64,000 nucleotides of DNA, from assembly GCF_024199845.1 (NCBI RefSeq), contig NZ_JANADO010000001.1, positions 8,234,001 to 8,298,000 of the forward strand, written 5' to 3'. Source of the DNA: Bradyrhizobium sp. CCGB12 (GTDB lineage Bacteria; Pseudomonadota; Alphaproteobacteria; Rhizobiales; Xanthobacteraceae). This document shows positions 42,615 to 50,998 of this stretch, piece after piece; position 1 is the stretch's first letter, and every line of letters begins with the position of its first letter. The position numbers and the translations under genes are program-made. The notes under the pieces are model-generated. The model did no database searches. It was not told where the DNA came from and saw only the letters and a list, made by a program, of their open reading frames with translations.

Positions 42615-43553
42615 ATGGCAAAACTCCCCGACTTCGAGGCGCTCGCGATTTTTGCAAAAGTCGTGGAATTACGGTCGTTTGCGGGGGCCGCAAGCGAGCT
42701 TGCGATGTCCAAGGCGACGGTCTCCAAGGCGGTCACGCGGCTGGAGGAGAGGCTCGGCGCCCGGCTGTTCAACCGCACCTCGCGCCGGCTCGCGCTGACC
42801 GATGCCGGGCACAAGCTCGCCGAACGCGCGACACGCCTGCTGGCCGACGGCGAAGCCGCGGAGAACGAAGCACTGGCCCAATCGGTGGCGCCGCGCGGAC
42901 TGGTCCGGCTCGCCGTTCCCATGACATTCGGCATCAAGGCGGTGGCGCCGCTGCTGCCGGAATTCTTTCAGGCCTACCCGGAAGTCTCCGTCGACCTGCA
43001 TCTGAGCGATGCGACCGTCGACCTGATCGGCGAAGGTTTCGACATGGCGGTGCGGATCGCGCGGCTGCCGGATTCCTCGCTGATCGCACGGCAGCTCTTC
43101 ACCATGCCGCGCTACACCGTGGCCGCGCCGTCCTACCTCAAGCAACACGGCCGGCCGACGCATCCGATGCATCTGGCCGAGCACAAATGCTTCAGCTACG
43201 CTTATCTCTCCACGCCCAACGTCTGGCACTACACCAATTCGGCCGGCGAGCAGGCCAGCGTGCGCCCGGGCGGCCAGCTTCGCGTCAACAATGGCGAGGC
43301 CGTGATGCCGGCGCTGATCGCAGGCCTCGGCATCGCCGAGCTGCCCGAGTTCATCGTCGGCGAGGCGATCTCCTCAGGCCAGGTCGAAGTGATCCTGAAG
43401 GACTGGAAGCAGGCCGAAGGCGCGGTGCACCTGGTGACGCCGCCCGGCGGCCCGCGCCCCGCTCGTGTCGAGGCGCTCGGCGATTTCCTGGCGGCGAAGC
43501 TGCCGGGCACGTGCAAGCGGCGGGCGAAGAAGAGTGCGAAAGCAAAGACCTAG
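42615..43553 (+). CDS. LysR-family transcriptional regulator of the SDR/pirin/wrbA group
   Basis: A 312-residue LysR protein. The HTH is FEALAIFAKVVELRSFAGAASELAMSKATVSKAVTRLEERLG, followed by the wing LFNRTSRRLALTDAG. The effector domain starts near residue 90 (GLVRLAVPMTFGIKAVAPLLPEF) and contains DLHLSDATVDLIGEGFDMAVRI. The C-terminus is Lys/Arg-rich. Its divergent position and the dyad in the gap point to control of the SDR-pirin genes. The inducer is unknown. Confidence 0.88.
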   Translation: MAKLPDFEALAIFAKVVELRSFAGAASELAMSKATVSKAVTRLEERLGARLFNRTSRRLALTDAGHKLAERATRLLADGEAAENEALAQSVAPRGLVRLAVPMTFGIKAVAPLLPEFFQAYPEVSVDLHLSDATVDLIGEGFDMAVRIARLPDSSLIARQLFTMPRYTVAAPSYLKQHGRPTHPMHLAEHKCFSYAYLSTPNVWHYTNSAGEQASVRPGGQLRVNNGEAVMPALIAGLGIAELPEFIVGEAISSGQVEVILKDWKQAEGAVHLVTPPGGPRPARVEALGDFLAAKLPGTCKRRAKKSAKAKT

Positions 43554-43575
43554 GGCGAGAGCACTTCCAACGACC

Positions 43576-43664
43576 CCGTCATTGCGAGCGCAGCGAAGCA
43601 ATCCAGAATGTCTCTGCGGCGGGATTCTGGATTGCTTCGTCGCAAGAGCTCCTCGCAATGACGG
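43576..43664. repeat. Intact palindromic repeat of the family used as IS target
   Basis: CCGTCATTGCGAG and GAAGCAATCCAGAAT on the left mirror ATTCTGGATTGCTTC and CTCGCAATGACGG on the right. It is the unoccupied version of the repeat interrupted by the IS at 206-1350. It lies between the convergent LysR and small hypothetical genes. Confidence 0.8.
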
Positions 43665-43669
43665 ATCGA

Positions 43670-43927
43670 CTAAGCCACCTTCACGCCGTCGATCGCGACG
43701 ATGCGCAGGCTCGGCTTCAGCGTCTCGTCCAGCTGCGACTTCAATTCGTGAACGCGAGGGTCGCTCGAACGCTTCGCGCAAACCGCATATTGACGGACGG
43801 ATTGCGCCAATGCGCGCCGTGCTTCCGGCGTTCGCGTCACTTCGGGCTTTGCAAGCCGCAGGACAATCGCGGCGAGATTCACCAGCATCTCGTCCAGGGC
43901 GACGTCGATAGTTGCGAGTTTTCCCAT
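43670..43927 (-). CDS. Small hypothetical protein
   Basis: An 85-residue frame begins MGKLATIDVALDEMLVNLAAIV, with GGAG about 7 bp upstream. Its sequence looks helical and partly charged (LAQSVRQYAVCAKRSSDPRVHELKSQLDETLK), which suits a small soluble protein. It has no recognised domain or signal peptide. The frame could be extended to 43987 but the start used here has the better ribosome site. The 3' end abuts a palindromic repeat. Confidence 0.6.
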   Translation of the reverse strand: MGKLATIDVALDEMLVNLAAIVLRLAKPEVTRTPEARRALAQSVRQYAVCAKRSSDPRVHELKSQLDETLKPSLRIVAIDGVKVA

Positions 43928-44072
43928 GGCACACTCCTGGGAGGGCAACGGAGGCCTCAGGCATGCGTTCCGGGCTCGGCCGAACATGGCTAACGCTTCG
44001 TAAACAGCTTGTTCTTGCCAATCGCCGCGCTAGGCTGGGAGCGAAACAAGAAAAATTGGGGGAGTGACCTTC

Positions 44073-45059
44073 ATGGACCGACGCGATCTCTTGCGCGCCG
44101 CTGCAACCTTGCCGCTGTTGCGCGCTGCGTTACCTGACAAGGCCTTCGCCCAAACCTATCCGGTCCGCAACATCACCATGATCGTGCCGTTTCCCGCCGG
44201 CGGACAGGCCGACCTTGCGGCGCGCCCCGTCGCACAGGCGCTGGAGCGGGTCCTCGGCAAGCCCGTCATCGTCGACAACAGGGCCGGCGGCGGTGGCGGA
44301 TCGGTCGGCAACGCCGCGGCGGCACGCGCCGAGCCTGACGGCTACACGCTGCTGATGACACTGTCCTCGCTCGCGGTGCTCCCCGAGGCCGACCGGCTGT
44401 TCGAGCGTCCCGTTGCCTACGAGGTCTCGCAGTTCATGCCGATCTCGCGCGTGCTCGCCGATCCCACGCTGCTCGCCGTGCCGGCTTCGGCGCCATGGAA
44501 GACGGCGCAGGATTTCGTCGAGGACGCGAAGAAGCGCCCCGGCCAGATCACCTTCGGCTCGTCCGGGCCCTACGGCACGCTGCACGTGGCGATGGAGATG
44601 TTCGCAAGCAGCGCCGGCATCAAGCTGCTGCACGTGCCGTTTCGCGGTGCAGGTCCCGCGCTGACCGCGATCCTCGGTGGTACCGTGCAGGCGATCGCCG
44701 CCGCACCCGGCACGCTGAAGCCGCAGGTCGACGATGGCAGGCTGCGCGTGCTCGGTAATTGCGGAGCGCAGCGCATCGCGAGCTTCCCTGACGTGCCGAC
44801 CTTCCAGGAGCTCGGCTACAAGGATGTCGAGATGTACATCTGGGCCGGGCTCTTTGCACAGAGTTCTCTTCCTGCACCAATCGCGACCCGCCTGCGCGAG
44901 GCGATGGCGCAGGTGATGACGAGCCCCGATGTCCTCAAGGCGTTCGAGGCCTCGGGCAGTCTCGTCGCCTATCAGGATGCACCGGCCTTCTCGCAATTCG
45001 TCGCGACCGACAGCGCGCGGCTGATCGCGGCGGTGAAGAGGATCGGCAAGGTGGAGTAG
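44073..45059 (+). CDS. Bug-family (tripartite tricarboxylate transporter) periplasmic binding protein
   Basis: A 328-residue solute-binding protein. A signal peptide with a twin-arginine-like DRRDLLRAAATLPLL ends near AFAQT. Family stretches are ITMIVPFPAGGQADLAARPVAQAL, VIVDNRAGGGGGSVGNAAAARAEPDGYTLL and GITFGSSGPYGTLHVAME-like sequence. Such proteins bind carboxylates or other small acids. No TctA/TctB membrane genes lie next to it, so it is an orphan binding protein, which is common in this family. The ATG at 44073 is chosen over a GTG at 44064 because of GGGGGAG upstream. Confidence 0.86.
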   Translation: MDRRDLLRAAATLPLLRAALPDKAFAQTYPVRNITMIVPFPAGGQADLAARPVAQALERVLGKPVIVDNRAGGGGGSVGNAAAARAEPDGYTLLMTLSSLAVLPEADRLFERPVAYEVSQFMPISRVLADPTLLAVPASAPWKTAQDFVEDAKKRPGQITFGSSGPYGTLHVAMEMFASSAGIKLLHVPFRGAGPALTAILGGTVQAIAAAPGTLKPQVDDGRLRVLGNCGAQRIASFPDVPTFQELGYKDVEMYIWAGLFAQSSLPAPIATRLREAMAQVMTSPDVLKAFEASGSLVAYQDAPAFSQFVATDSARLIAAVKRIGKVE

Positions 45060-45194
45060 GGGGCATCGCGGTGGCCCGGAGAATGGGCCGGGCGAACAGG
45101 TTCCAAGCGCTCTTTCACGTTTTGTTGTTGGTCCAGAACCTTCCCCCGCCTCATTGATTGAGGAGGTTTTGACGGATCGGGAAGGACCGAGACA

Positions 45195-45554
45195 ATGCGA
45201 ACAGAGCGGATTGCGCTGGGTGTGGCGCTCGCGATCGGCGGCATCGTTGCGCAGGGCGCAGCCGTCGCCCAGGAATATCGCGGCACAATGGAGCAGCAGA
45301 TGGCCTGTACACCCGATGTGTGGCGGCTGTGCAGTGACCAGATTCCGGACAGGAACCGCATCGTGGCTTGCTTGCAACAGAACACGCCGCAGTTGTCGAG
45401 CGGCTGCCGTGCGGTGTTCCAGTCCAACAATCAGGTCCAGCAGCAGCAGCCGGTGCCGCGCAACCGCATCGCGCCGCCGCCGCGCTATAACAATGCGCCG
45501 CCGCCGCCTCCATACGCGCAGCCGCGGCCCTATTATGATGAGGACGACGATTAG
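45195..45554 (+). CDS. Small exported cysteine- and proline-rich protein
   Basis: A 119-residue protein with a clear signal peptide ending near AAVAQ-EY. The mature part contains CTPDVWRLC, then IVACLQQ and SSGCRAVF. This spacing resembles the eukaryote-like Cys-rich repeat found in small bacterial periplasmic proteins. The C-terminus is proline-rich (IAPPPRYNNAPPPPPYAQPRP) with an acidic end. It is probably periplasmic, with disulfides. The function is unknown. Confidence 0.7.
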   Translation: MRTERIALGVALAIGGIVAQGAAVAQEYRGTMEQQMACTPDVWRLCSDQIPDRNRIVACLQQNTPQLSSGCRAVFQSNNQVQQQQPVPRNRIAPPPRYNNAPPPPPYAQPRPYYDEDDD

Positions 45555-45611
45555 CGCTGCCTGGCGCACGGTACGCAGCGTAAGCGCCAAGATGCGGTCG
45601 TACCGCTTCGT

Positions 45612-46445
45612 TCAGCGCTCCCTCTTGCTGTCCGACTCAGGTCGATGGCCAAGCGCCATCCGCAAGACAACACCGAAGAGAATGGCTGCGACTGGCCAAT
45701 GGAACCAGATTTTATGCGCGCCAGTGAACAGATTGATCAGAATTAAAAAGGCCGACACCGTGAGGGCCGCTGCAACCGGGCGTGGCAGCTTCGCCAGCCA
45801 GTCCGAGACGACACTCGTCCATGAGGATGGCCCGTGCCTGTCGCCCATCCGCATAGCACCGGCATCCTCCCGGCGAGCTGGGCTTTCGTTGACCGCGAAG
45901 CTCCCTCGGCCGGCGGCTTGGTCGCCCAAGGTCACCCGATAGCTGGTCAAGGGAGCAATGTTCTTCATGGGCCGCTGGCCGAGACAGTCGAAGCCGACGG
46001 CCAGTTTGTTGTGCACCTGATCGTAGACCGAGCTCGAGATCACGACGCCGCCGGGTTCAGCGAGTTCTTGCAGCCGCGACGCAATATTGACTCCGTCGCC
46101 ATAGATGTCGGAGCCATCAACCATCACATCTCCGAGGTTGATGCCGATGCGAAACCGCATCGGGTTCACGCGAGACGGGTCCGAATCCTGATTTGAAATC
46201 TCTTGCTGAATTTCGACCGCACATTGCACGGCCTCGACGACGCTGGCGAACTCGGCGATCACGGCATCGCCCCAGGTATTCACGATGCGACCGTCATGAC
46301 GCTCGACCAATCCCGCAATGGCCGTGCGGTAGCGGCGGAGCGTCTCCAGCGTTCCCGCCTCGTCTGCTTCCATGAGGCGAGAATAGCCGTATACATCGGC
46401 GCACAGTACGGTTGTCAGCCGTCGTTTTACCTTATCGTCGGGCAT
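45612..46445 (-). CDS. Class III adenylate/guanylate cyclase with C-terminal membrane segments
   Basis: A 277-residue protein from ATG 46445. The cyclase domain fills the first 165 residues. VLCADVYGYSRLM and NTWGDAVIAEF carry the two metal-binding aspartates, and YGDGVNIASRLQ carries the transition-state Asn and Arg. A linker follows, then two hydrophobic segments near the C-terminus (AALTVSAFLILINLF and WFHWPVAAILFGVVL). Many rhizobial cyclases of this subgroup have TPR repeats at this position, so the membrane tail is unusual. It probably makes cAMP at the inner membrane. Confidence 0.85.
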   Translation of the reverse strand: MPDDKVKRRLTTVLCADVYGYSRLMEADEAGTLETLRRYRTAIAGLVERHDGRIVNTWGDAVIAEFASVVEAVQCAVEIQQEISNQDSDPSRVNPMRFRIGINLGDVMVDGSDIYGDGVNIASRLQELAEPGGVVISSSVYDQVHNKLAVGFDCLGQRPMKNIAPLTSYRVTLGDQAAGRGSFAVNESPARREDAGAMRMGDRHGPSSWTSVVSDWLAKLPRPVAAALTVSAFLILINLFTGAHKIWFHWPVAAILFGVVLRMALGHRPESDSKRER

Positions 46446-46500
46446 GGTCCCTACATTAGCCTCCCTGACCGGCAAATGCATCAGGCATCCCGCAATCGCC

Positions 46501-46968
46501 TTACGGTCTGATCTCGCAGACATCGACCCATTCGGCCGCGGTCAGCTCGGCCATTCGGTCGGGCGTGATGCGCACCGCGCTGTGGGTCGAGCCTGCGGCC
46601 GGCACCACGACGTCGAACGCCTTCAATGAGACGTCGCAATAGATCGGCAGTGGCGCCTTCAGGCCGAACGGGCAGACGCCGCCGACCTCGTGGCCCGTGA
46701 TATCCGCGACCTCTTCCAGTCCCAGCATTTTCGGCTTGCCGCCGAATTGCGCCTTCACCTTCTTGTTGTCCATGCGCGATGTGCCGCTCGCGACGATCAG
46801 GATCACGCGCTCGCCGATACGCAAGGACAGCGTCTTGGCGATCCGGCCGGGCTCGACACCATAGGCTTCGGCGGCCAGCGGCACGGTTGCGGAGCTGATC
46901 GGGGATTCGATGACGGATATGTCGGGGGCTTTTTCGGCGAAGAAATCGCGAACGGATTGAAGGCTCAT
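46501..46968 (-). CDS. YbaK/EbsC-family aminoacyl-tRNA deacylase
   Basis: A 155-residue INS-type deacylase. The start MSLQSVRDFF, the stretch VEPGRIAKTLSLRIGERVILIVASG (about residues 37-61), DNKKVKAQFGGKPKML, and GHEVGGVCPFGLK fit the YbaK/EbsC family, which hydrolyses mischarged Cys- or Ala-tRNA(Pro) or related species in trans. It is 55 bp upstream of the cyclase gene on the same strand. There is no sign of fusion to ProRS. Confidence 0.88.
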   Translation of the reverse strand: MSLQSVRDFFAEKAPDISVIESPISSATVPLAAEAYGVEPGRIAKTLSLRIGERVILIVASGTSRMDNKKVKAQFGGKPKMLGLEEVADITGHEVGGVCPFGLKAPLPIYCDVSLKAFDVVVPAAGSTHSAVRITPDRMAELTAAEWVDVCEIRP

Positions 46969-47008
46969 TCCAGACAGCTCATTGCAAAACTCATGGGGGC
47001 GACGACGC

Positions 47009-47740
47009 TTAGGCGATTCCTGGCAGCTCGGAGAGGGCGCGGATACGATGATCCGGCGCGAACCCGAGCTCGTCCATCTGAGTACGGATCGCCCTGAACA
47101 TCGTCAGCGGTGCCACGAGTTCGTTCTCGACGCAAGCCAGCGCCATGGCTTCGGGCGTCACCCGCTCGGTCCATGCAACCTTCAATCCGAACGATTTCGC
47201 CCCGGCGGCGTCCCAGGGATTGGACGAGACGAACAGAACCTCGTTCGGCGCGGTGCCGAGCGCCTCGCCGATCAGCTCATAGGCTTCCGGGCTCGGCTTA
47301 AAGATCTTCTTCGCGTCGACGCTGATGGTGGCATCGAGCAGGGCGTCGAGGCCGGAATTGCGCACGAGCGCATTGAGCATGTCTGGACTGCCGTTGGAGA
47401 GGATGGCGAGCTTTCGCGGCCTCAAGGCGGCAAGCGCCGCTGTCGCGTCCGGATAGAGATCGAGGTGCAGATATTTCCCGATCACACGCTCGAACGCGTC
47501 GTTCTCGTAAGCAAGCCCCAGCATGCGCAGCGTATAGGCGAGCGAGTCGCGGGTGACGACGGTAAAATCCTGGTAGCGCCGCATCAGCGAGCGCAGCCAG
47601 CTGTATTCGAGCTGCTTGATGCGCCACACCTGCGTGATGATCTCGCCATAGCCAGGAAACGCATCCTCGGTAATCTCAGCGACCGATTGGATGTCGTAGA
47701 GCGTCCCGTAGGCGTCGAAGACGACGGCTTTGATCGTCAC
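47009..47740 (-). CDS. Haloacid dehalogenase, type II (HAD superfamily)
   Basis: A 243-residue HAD hydrolase. The nucleophile Asp is in VVFDAYGTLYD at the N-terminus, LAILSNGSPDML has motif II, and FVSSNPWDAAGAKSFGLKVAWTER gives the usual end of L-2-haloacid dehalogenases. It would convert 2-haloalkanoic acids to 2-hydroxy acids. The start GTG at 47740 (VTIKAVVFDAYG) has GAGGA about 9 bp upstream and places the motif at the normal distance. No transporter for haloacids is next to it. Confidence 0.85.
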   Translation of the reverse strand: MTIKAVVFDAYGTLYDIQSVAEITEDAFPGYGEIITQVWRIKQLEYSWLRSLMRRYQDFTVVTRDSLAYTLRMLGLAYENDAFERVIGKYLHLDLYPDATAALAALRPRKLAILSNGSPDMLNALVRNSGLDALLDATISVDAKKIFKPSPEAYELIGEALGTAPNEVLFVSSNPWDAAGAKSFGLKVAWTERVTPEAMALACVENELVAPLTMFRAIRTQMDELGFAPDHRIRALSELPGIA

Positions 47741-47983
47741 TAGACCATTCCTCTGTGGGGTGTGGACCGAAGGATTATACAAGGCGCGGCGATGTCGATC
47801 CAAGAAAGAAACTCGAATTGGGTGCTGCTTGGCCGGCTGGACGCGTATCCCCTTAGGCGCGGAGGTCGGCTTTTGGTACTCAGACGGAAATCATCTGCTG
47901 GATCAGTGCATTGCAGATTGGACCCATTGCCGACTTTCCAGGCCATCACAATCTAAAATAGCGGCCAAGAAAAGGAGAGGGGT

Positions 47984-48463
47984 ATGGACGATTATTCAGT
48001 TCGAAAGGCCAAGCCTGAGGAACAACGTGAGCTAACGCGCCTCGCTGTACGTGCAACTATGCATGCCGGACACGACGAGGCGTTCATCGACCGTACCATT
48101 CCTGCGCTGGCGGTAACCGTGCCGATGATCAGCGGGAATTGGGTTGAAGTGGCACAAGACAGCTCAAGCAAAGTCGTCGGCGTCGTTTGGGTGACGCCAA
48201 CGGGGCTTCAAGGAATTGCACTGCTCCAAGGACTTTATGTCGAGCCGGCTCTTTGGAGGCGTGGGATTGGTCGAGTACTCTTCGGAGCCGCTGCAACTCG
48301 CGCGACCGAGTTCAAAGCCGGGGCTATCCTGATTAATGCCGAACCGTCGGCGGAGGGCTTTTACAAGCGAATGGGGGCGACCAGGATTGGCGAAGCGCCG
48401 TTCTACTTTTCGCCGGAAACTGTACTGCCCCAACTCTTGTACATCATGCCTCGCGAAGCGTAG
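47984..48463 (+). CDS. GNAT-family N-acetyltransferase
   Basis: A 159-residue GCN5-type acetyltransferase. The acetyl-CoA loop is LYVEPALWRRGIGRVLFGAA (the RRGIGR core) near residue 95, and AEGFYKRMGATRIGEAPF is the usual beta-bulge end. The ATG has AGGAG upstream. Its codons look more AT-rich than those of its neighbours, which may mean later acquisition. The substrate is unknown. Confidence 0.85.
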   Translation: MDDYSVRKAKPEEQRELTRLAVRATMHAGHDEAFIDRTIPALAVTVPMISGNWVEVAQDSSSKVVGVVWVTPTGLQGIALLQGLYVEPALWRRGIGRVLFGAAATRATEFKAGAILINAEPSAEGFYKRMGATRIGEAPFYFSPETVLPQLLYIMPREA

Positions 48464-48774
48464 TGCAACACTGGCGCGCCTGCTTGTGGCCCCGGAGCGG
48501 ACATTGCCCACGCCTTGCCCGAAATCATGTCGGAGCTTGAAACTCCGCAGCAACACGATGTTGCTGCGGGCTTCGTCCTCGGTGAGACTCTTCGCTTGTC
48601 GCAGGAACAGCATTGACGTGTTGATCGTTTGTCGAAGCCGCTAACAGACCCACAGCCGATGCTAATTGCCCGGTCACTTCCGCTTGAGACAACCGGACGT
48701 GACGATACGGTCCCGATCAAGTCGCCTATCTTTCCAGTCAAGCTTCCTATCGACCGACAAGTACGGAGAATCTC
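48464..48774. other. Gene-free gap between GNAT and GST genes
   Basis: I recognise no gene, repeat or operator in these 311 bp. The overlapping minus-strand frames are arginine- and serine-rich and lack ribosome sites. Confidence 0.4.
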
Positions 48775-49362
48775 ATGATCCTCTATTACCATCCCGGCGG
48801 CTGTAGCTTGGCTGATCACATCGTGCTGATCGAGACAGGCCTTCCATACGAACTCGTTAAAGTCGAACGGGGCAAGCGGACCGAGGATGGGCGTGATTTC
48901 ATGACGATCAATCCAAAGGGGTTCATTCCCGCGCTGGAACTCGACGATGGGAGTGTCCTTACCGAAAATCTCGCCATTCTTGACTATATCGCCCACCAAG
49001 CGGGGGCCCTGCTTCCCAGCGAGGGTCTCGGCCGTTGGCGCGCACTCGAAGCCACTTCCTTCATGACCACCGAATTCCATGGCAATTTCAGGCCCTTTTT
49101 CCACGCTGACGCGACCGATGCGGAAAGGGTCAAGGCGCGAAAGTTGCTGGTCAAGCATTTCGCCACGATCGCCGGCCAGCTTGGCGATAGGCCGTTTCTG
49201 GTGGGCGATCGAATGACGATCGCAGACCCGTATCTTGTCGTGATGCTGATGTGGGCTGAGAAGAACGAGATCGAGGTGCCGAAGCGGCTCAACGACTATC
49301 TCGCGCACATGAAGACGATTCCTTCGGTTGCCAAAGCGCTCGCAGATGAAGGACTCGTCTGA
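48775..49362 (+). CDS. Glutathione S-transferase
   Basis: A 195-residue protein with GST architecture. The thioredoxin-like N-terminus is MILYYHPGGCSLADHIVL, with NPKGFIPALELDDG giving the cis-proline loop and LTENLAILDYIAH the glutathione-binding end. The helical C-terminal domain contains FLVGDRMTIADPYLVVML, the usual N-capping motif. It conjugates glutathione to electrophiles or reduces peroxides. The start ATG has GGAG upstream. The esterase gene follows after 62 bp on the same strand. Confidence 0.88.
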   Translation: MILYYHPGGCSLADHIVLIETGLPYELVKVERGKRTEDGRDFMTINPKGFIPALELDDGSVLTENLAILDYIAHQAGALLPSEGLGRWRALEATSFMTTEFHGNFRPFFHADATDAERVKARKLLVKHFATIAGQLGDRPFLVGDRMTIADPYLVVMLMWAEKNEIEVPKRLNDYLAHMKTIPSVAKALADEGLV

Positions 49363-49424
49363 GGAAAGCCCGTTCTCGGCAAGGCCTCTTCCCACCCGAA
49401 CTCCTGTTCGAAGAGGAGTGACCC

Positions 49425-50372
49425 ATGCTCGATGCCGAAGCCCGCACGCTGCTCGACCTAATGGACAAGGCCGTCCAGGAGGGAAGGCCCAAGCCCAATA
49501 CGCTGCCCTACACCGTAGGCCGTGCCGCCGTCGACATGATGTTGGAGGACGGCGAGGTCGACCCGCCGGAGGTTGCCGCAGTCGAGGACGGTGGCTTTGC
49601 CGGACCGGCTGGCAAGATCGGCTTTCGGCGCTATCGGCCGTTGGGCCTACCAAGCGGGCCACTGCCGACGCTGATCTATTATCACGGCGGCGGCTTCGTG
49701 GCCGGCTCGCTTGAGACGCATGACTCGACCTGTCGGCGACTCGCCAACAGGAGCGGCTGTCAAGTGATTGCCATCGACTACCGGCTGTCGCCCGAGCACC
49801 CGTTCCCGGCGCCGACCGACGACGGCATCGCGGCTTTCCGCTATATCCGCGACAACGCCGCCGCCTTCGACGTGGGTCCGGCGCGGCTCGCGGTCGGCGG
49901 CGATTCGGCCGGCGGCGCCATCTCTGCCGTAGTGTGCCAGGCAATGCGCGACGCGGGTGAGACGGGACCGGCGTTCCAGATGCTGATCTATCCCGCGACC
50001 GACTTGAGCCGCGAGAGTCAATCACACAAGCAATTCTCCGACGGCTACTTCCTGACCAAGGAACTGATCGATTGGTTCTGGAGCGCCTATTTGCCGACCG
50101 GCGTCGATCGGACCCACCCTAGGCTTTCGCCGCTGCTAGCCAACAACTTCAAGGGCCTGCCGCCCGCCTTCGTGCTGACGGCCGGCTACGACCCGCTGCG
50201 CGACGAGGGCCGCGCCTACGCCGAGCGGCTGATCGATGCCGGTGTGAAAACAACCTACGTGAATTATCCAGGCACTATCCACGGCTGCTTCTCGCTGACA
50301 AGGTTCCTCAGCCAGGGGCTGAAGGCCAACGAAGAAGCGGCGGCGGTGATGGGGGCATTCTTCGGGACCTAG
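49425..50372 (+). CDS. HSL-family alpha/beta hydrolase (esterase)
   Basis: A 315-residue carboxylesterase of the hormone-sensitive-lipase type. The oxyanion motif HGGG lies in LIYYHGGGFVAGSLE (about residue 88), the nucleophile is in VGGDSAGGAIS (about 165), the acid is probably in YDPLRDEG, and the His in IHGCFSL. All catalytic elements are present. The start ATG has GAGGAG upstream. It probably hydrolyses small acyl esters in the cytoplasm; the natural substrate is unknown. Confidence 0.89.
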   Translation: MLDAEARTLLDLMDKAVQEGRPKPNTLPYTVGRAAVDMMLEDGEVDPPEVAAVEDGGFAGPAGKIGFRRYRPLGLPSGPLPTLIYYHGGGFVAGSLETHDSTCRRLANRSGCQVIAIDYRLSPEHPFPAPTDDGIAAFRYIRDNAAAFDVGPARLAVGGDSAGGAISAVVCQAMRDAGETGPAFQMLIYPATDLSRESQSHKQFSDGYFLTKELIDWFWSAYLPTGVDRTHPRLSPLLANNFKGLPPAFVLTAGYDPLRDEGRAYAERLIDAGVKTTYVNYPGTIHGCFSLTRFLSQGLKANEEAAAVMGAFFGT

Positions 50373-50465
50373 CCTTGGCTATTGGCCCAAGCCGGGCTCG
50401 GGGCGAGATGCGCCAACGGGCTGCAATCAGGGGCGGAGCAGAGCTCGGACGAAGAGCAGCGCAAG

Positions 50466-50912
50466 CTAGACAGTCGGTGGACGTCCTCGCCGCGACCAGG
50501 CCTCTCGCTCGGCGAAGACCCGGCTGACCTCCGCCATGTGCTCCGTGCCCCAGGAGCAGAGCGGCACGAGGGCCTGGGCCAGGCTGTGGCCCAAAGGCGT
50601 GAGGCTGTAGTCCACGCGCGGCGGCACCTCCTTGTAGTCGGTCCGCTTCACCAGACCGTCGGCCTCGAGCTCCCTCAGCTGCTGGATCAGAACCTTGTCG
50701 CTGACGTCGCGCACGGCTCGCCGGAGCTCGCCGTAGCGGGTCGGGCCGTCCTGGGCGAGGAAGTACAGGATCAGCGGCTTCCACTTGCCCGAGACAACCC
50801 GCAGGGTCGCATCAAGGCCGCAGGTGAACCCGGGCAGGTTCGGCGTGCAATGCTGGACGTCTGCTTGAGCCTGCGTCGGCGGAGAGATGGGGTCTGAACG
50901 ATCTGACGACAT
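50466..50912 (-). CDS. HxlR-family winged-helix regulator
   Basis: A 148-residue MarR-like regulator of the HxlR family. The conserved cysteine lies in the segment before LRVVSGKWKPLILYFLA, and RYGELRRAVRDVSDKVLIQQLRELEADGLVKRTDY is the winged helix. PRVDYSLTPLGHSLAQAL is the usual C-terminal wing. HxlR proteins often sense electrophiles through a cysteine. It is divergent from an SDR gene and probably represses it. Confidence 0.9.
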   Translation of the reverse strand: MSSDRSDPISPPTQAQADVQHCTPNLPGFTCGLDATLRVVSGKWKPLILYFLAQDGPTRYGELRRAVRDVSDKVLIQQLRELEADGLVKRTDYKEVPPRVDYSLTPLGHSLAQALVPLCSWGTEHMAEVSRVFAEREAWSRRGRPPTV

Positions 50913-50920
50913 TTTTTTGG

Positions 50921-50950
50921 ATACTTACCAAAAGGTGCATACTTGTCGAT
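50921..50950. promoter_or_regulatory. Possible HxlR operator / divergent promoter
   Basis: ACTTACCAAAAGGTGCATAC is an imperfect dyad (TACC and GGTG around AAAA) in the 86-bp gap between the HxlR and SDR genes. HxlR-type repressors bind such short dyads over promoters. Confidence 0.4.
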
Positions 50951-50998
50951 AGGTGGGTAGGCCGCCAGCTCAGTGCAACCTCAATGAAGGAGCACATC

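Noticed and set aside
43576..43664. CRISPR or CRISPR-like array
   Set aside because: It is a single palindromic repeat with no spacers at regular distances and no cas genes in the window.
47762..47956. A 64-codon + strand frame upstream of the GNAT gene
   Set aside because: No ribosome site and no protein-like conservation pattern; it overlaps the promoter region of two divergent genes.
48403..50025. A 540-codon open frame on the - strand
   Set aside because: It spans the GST gene, part of the esterase gene and a gap, is Arg/Ser-rich, and has no recognisable domain.
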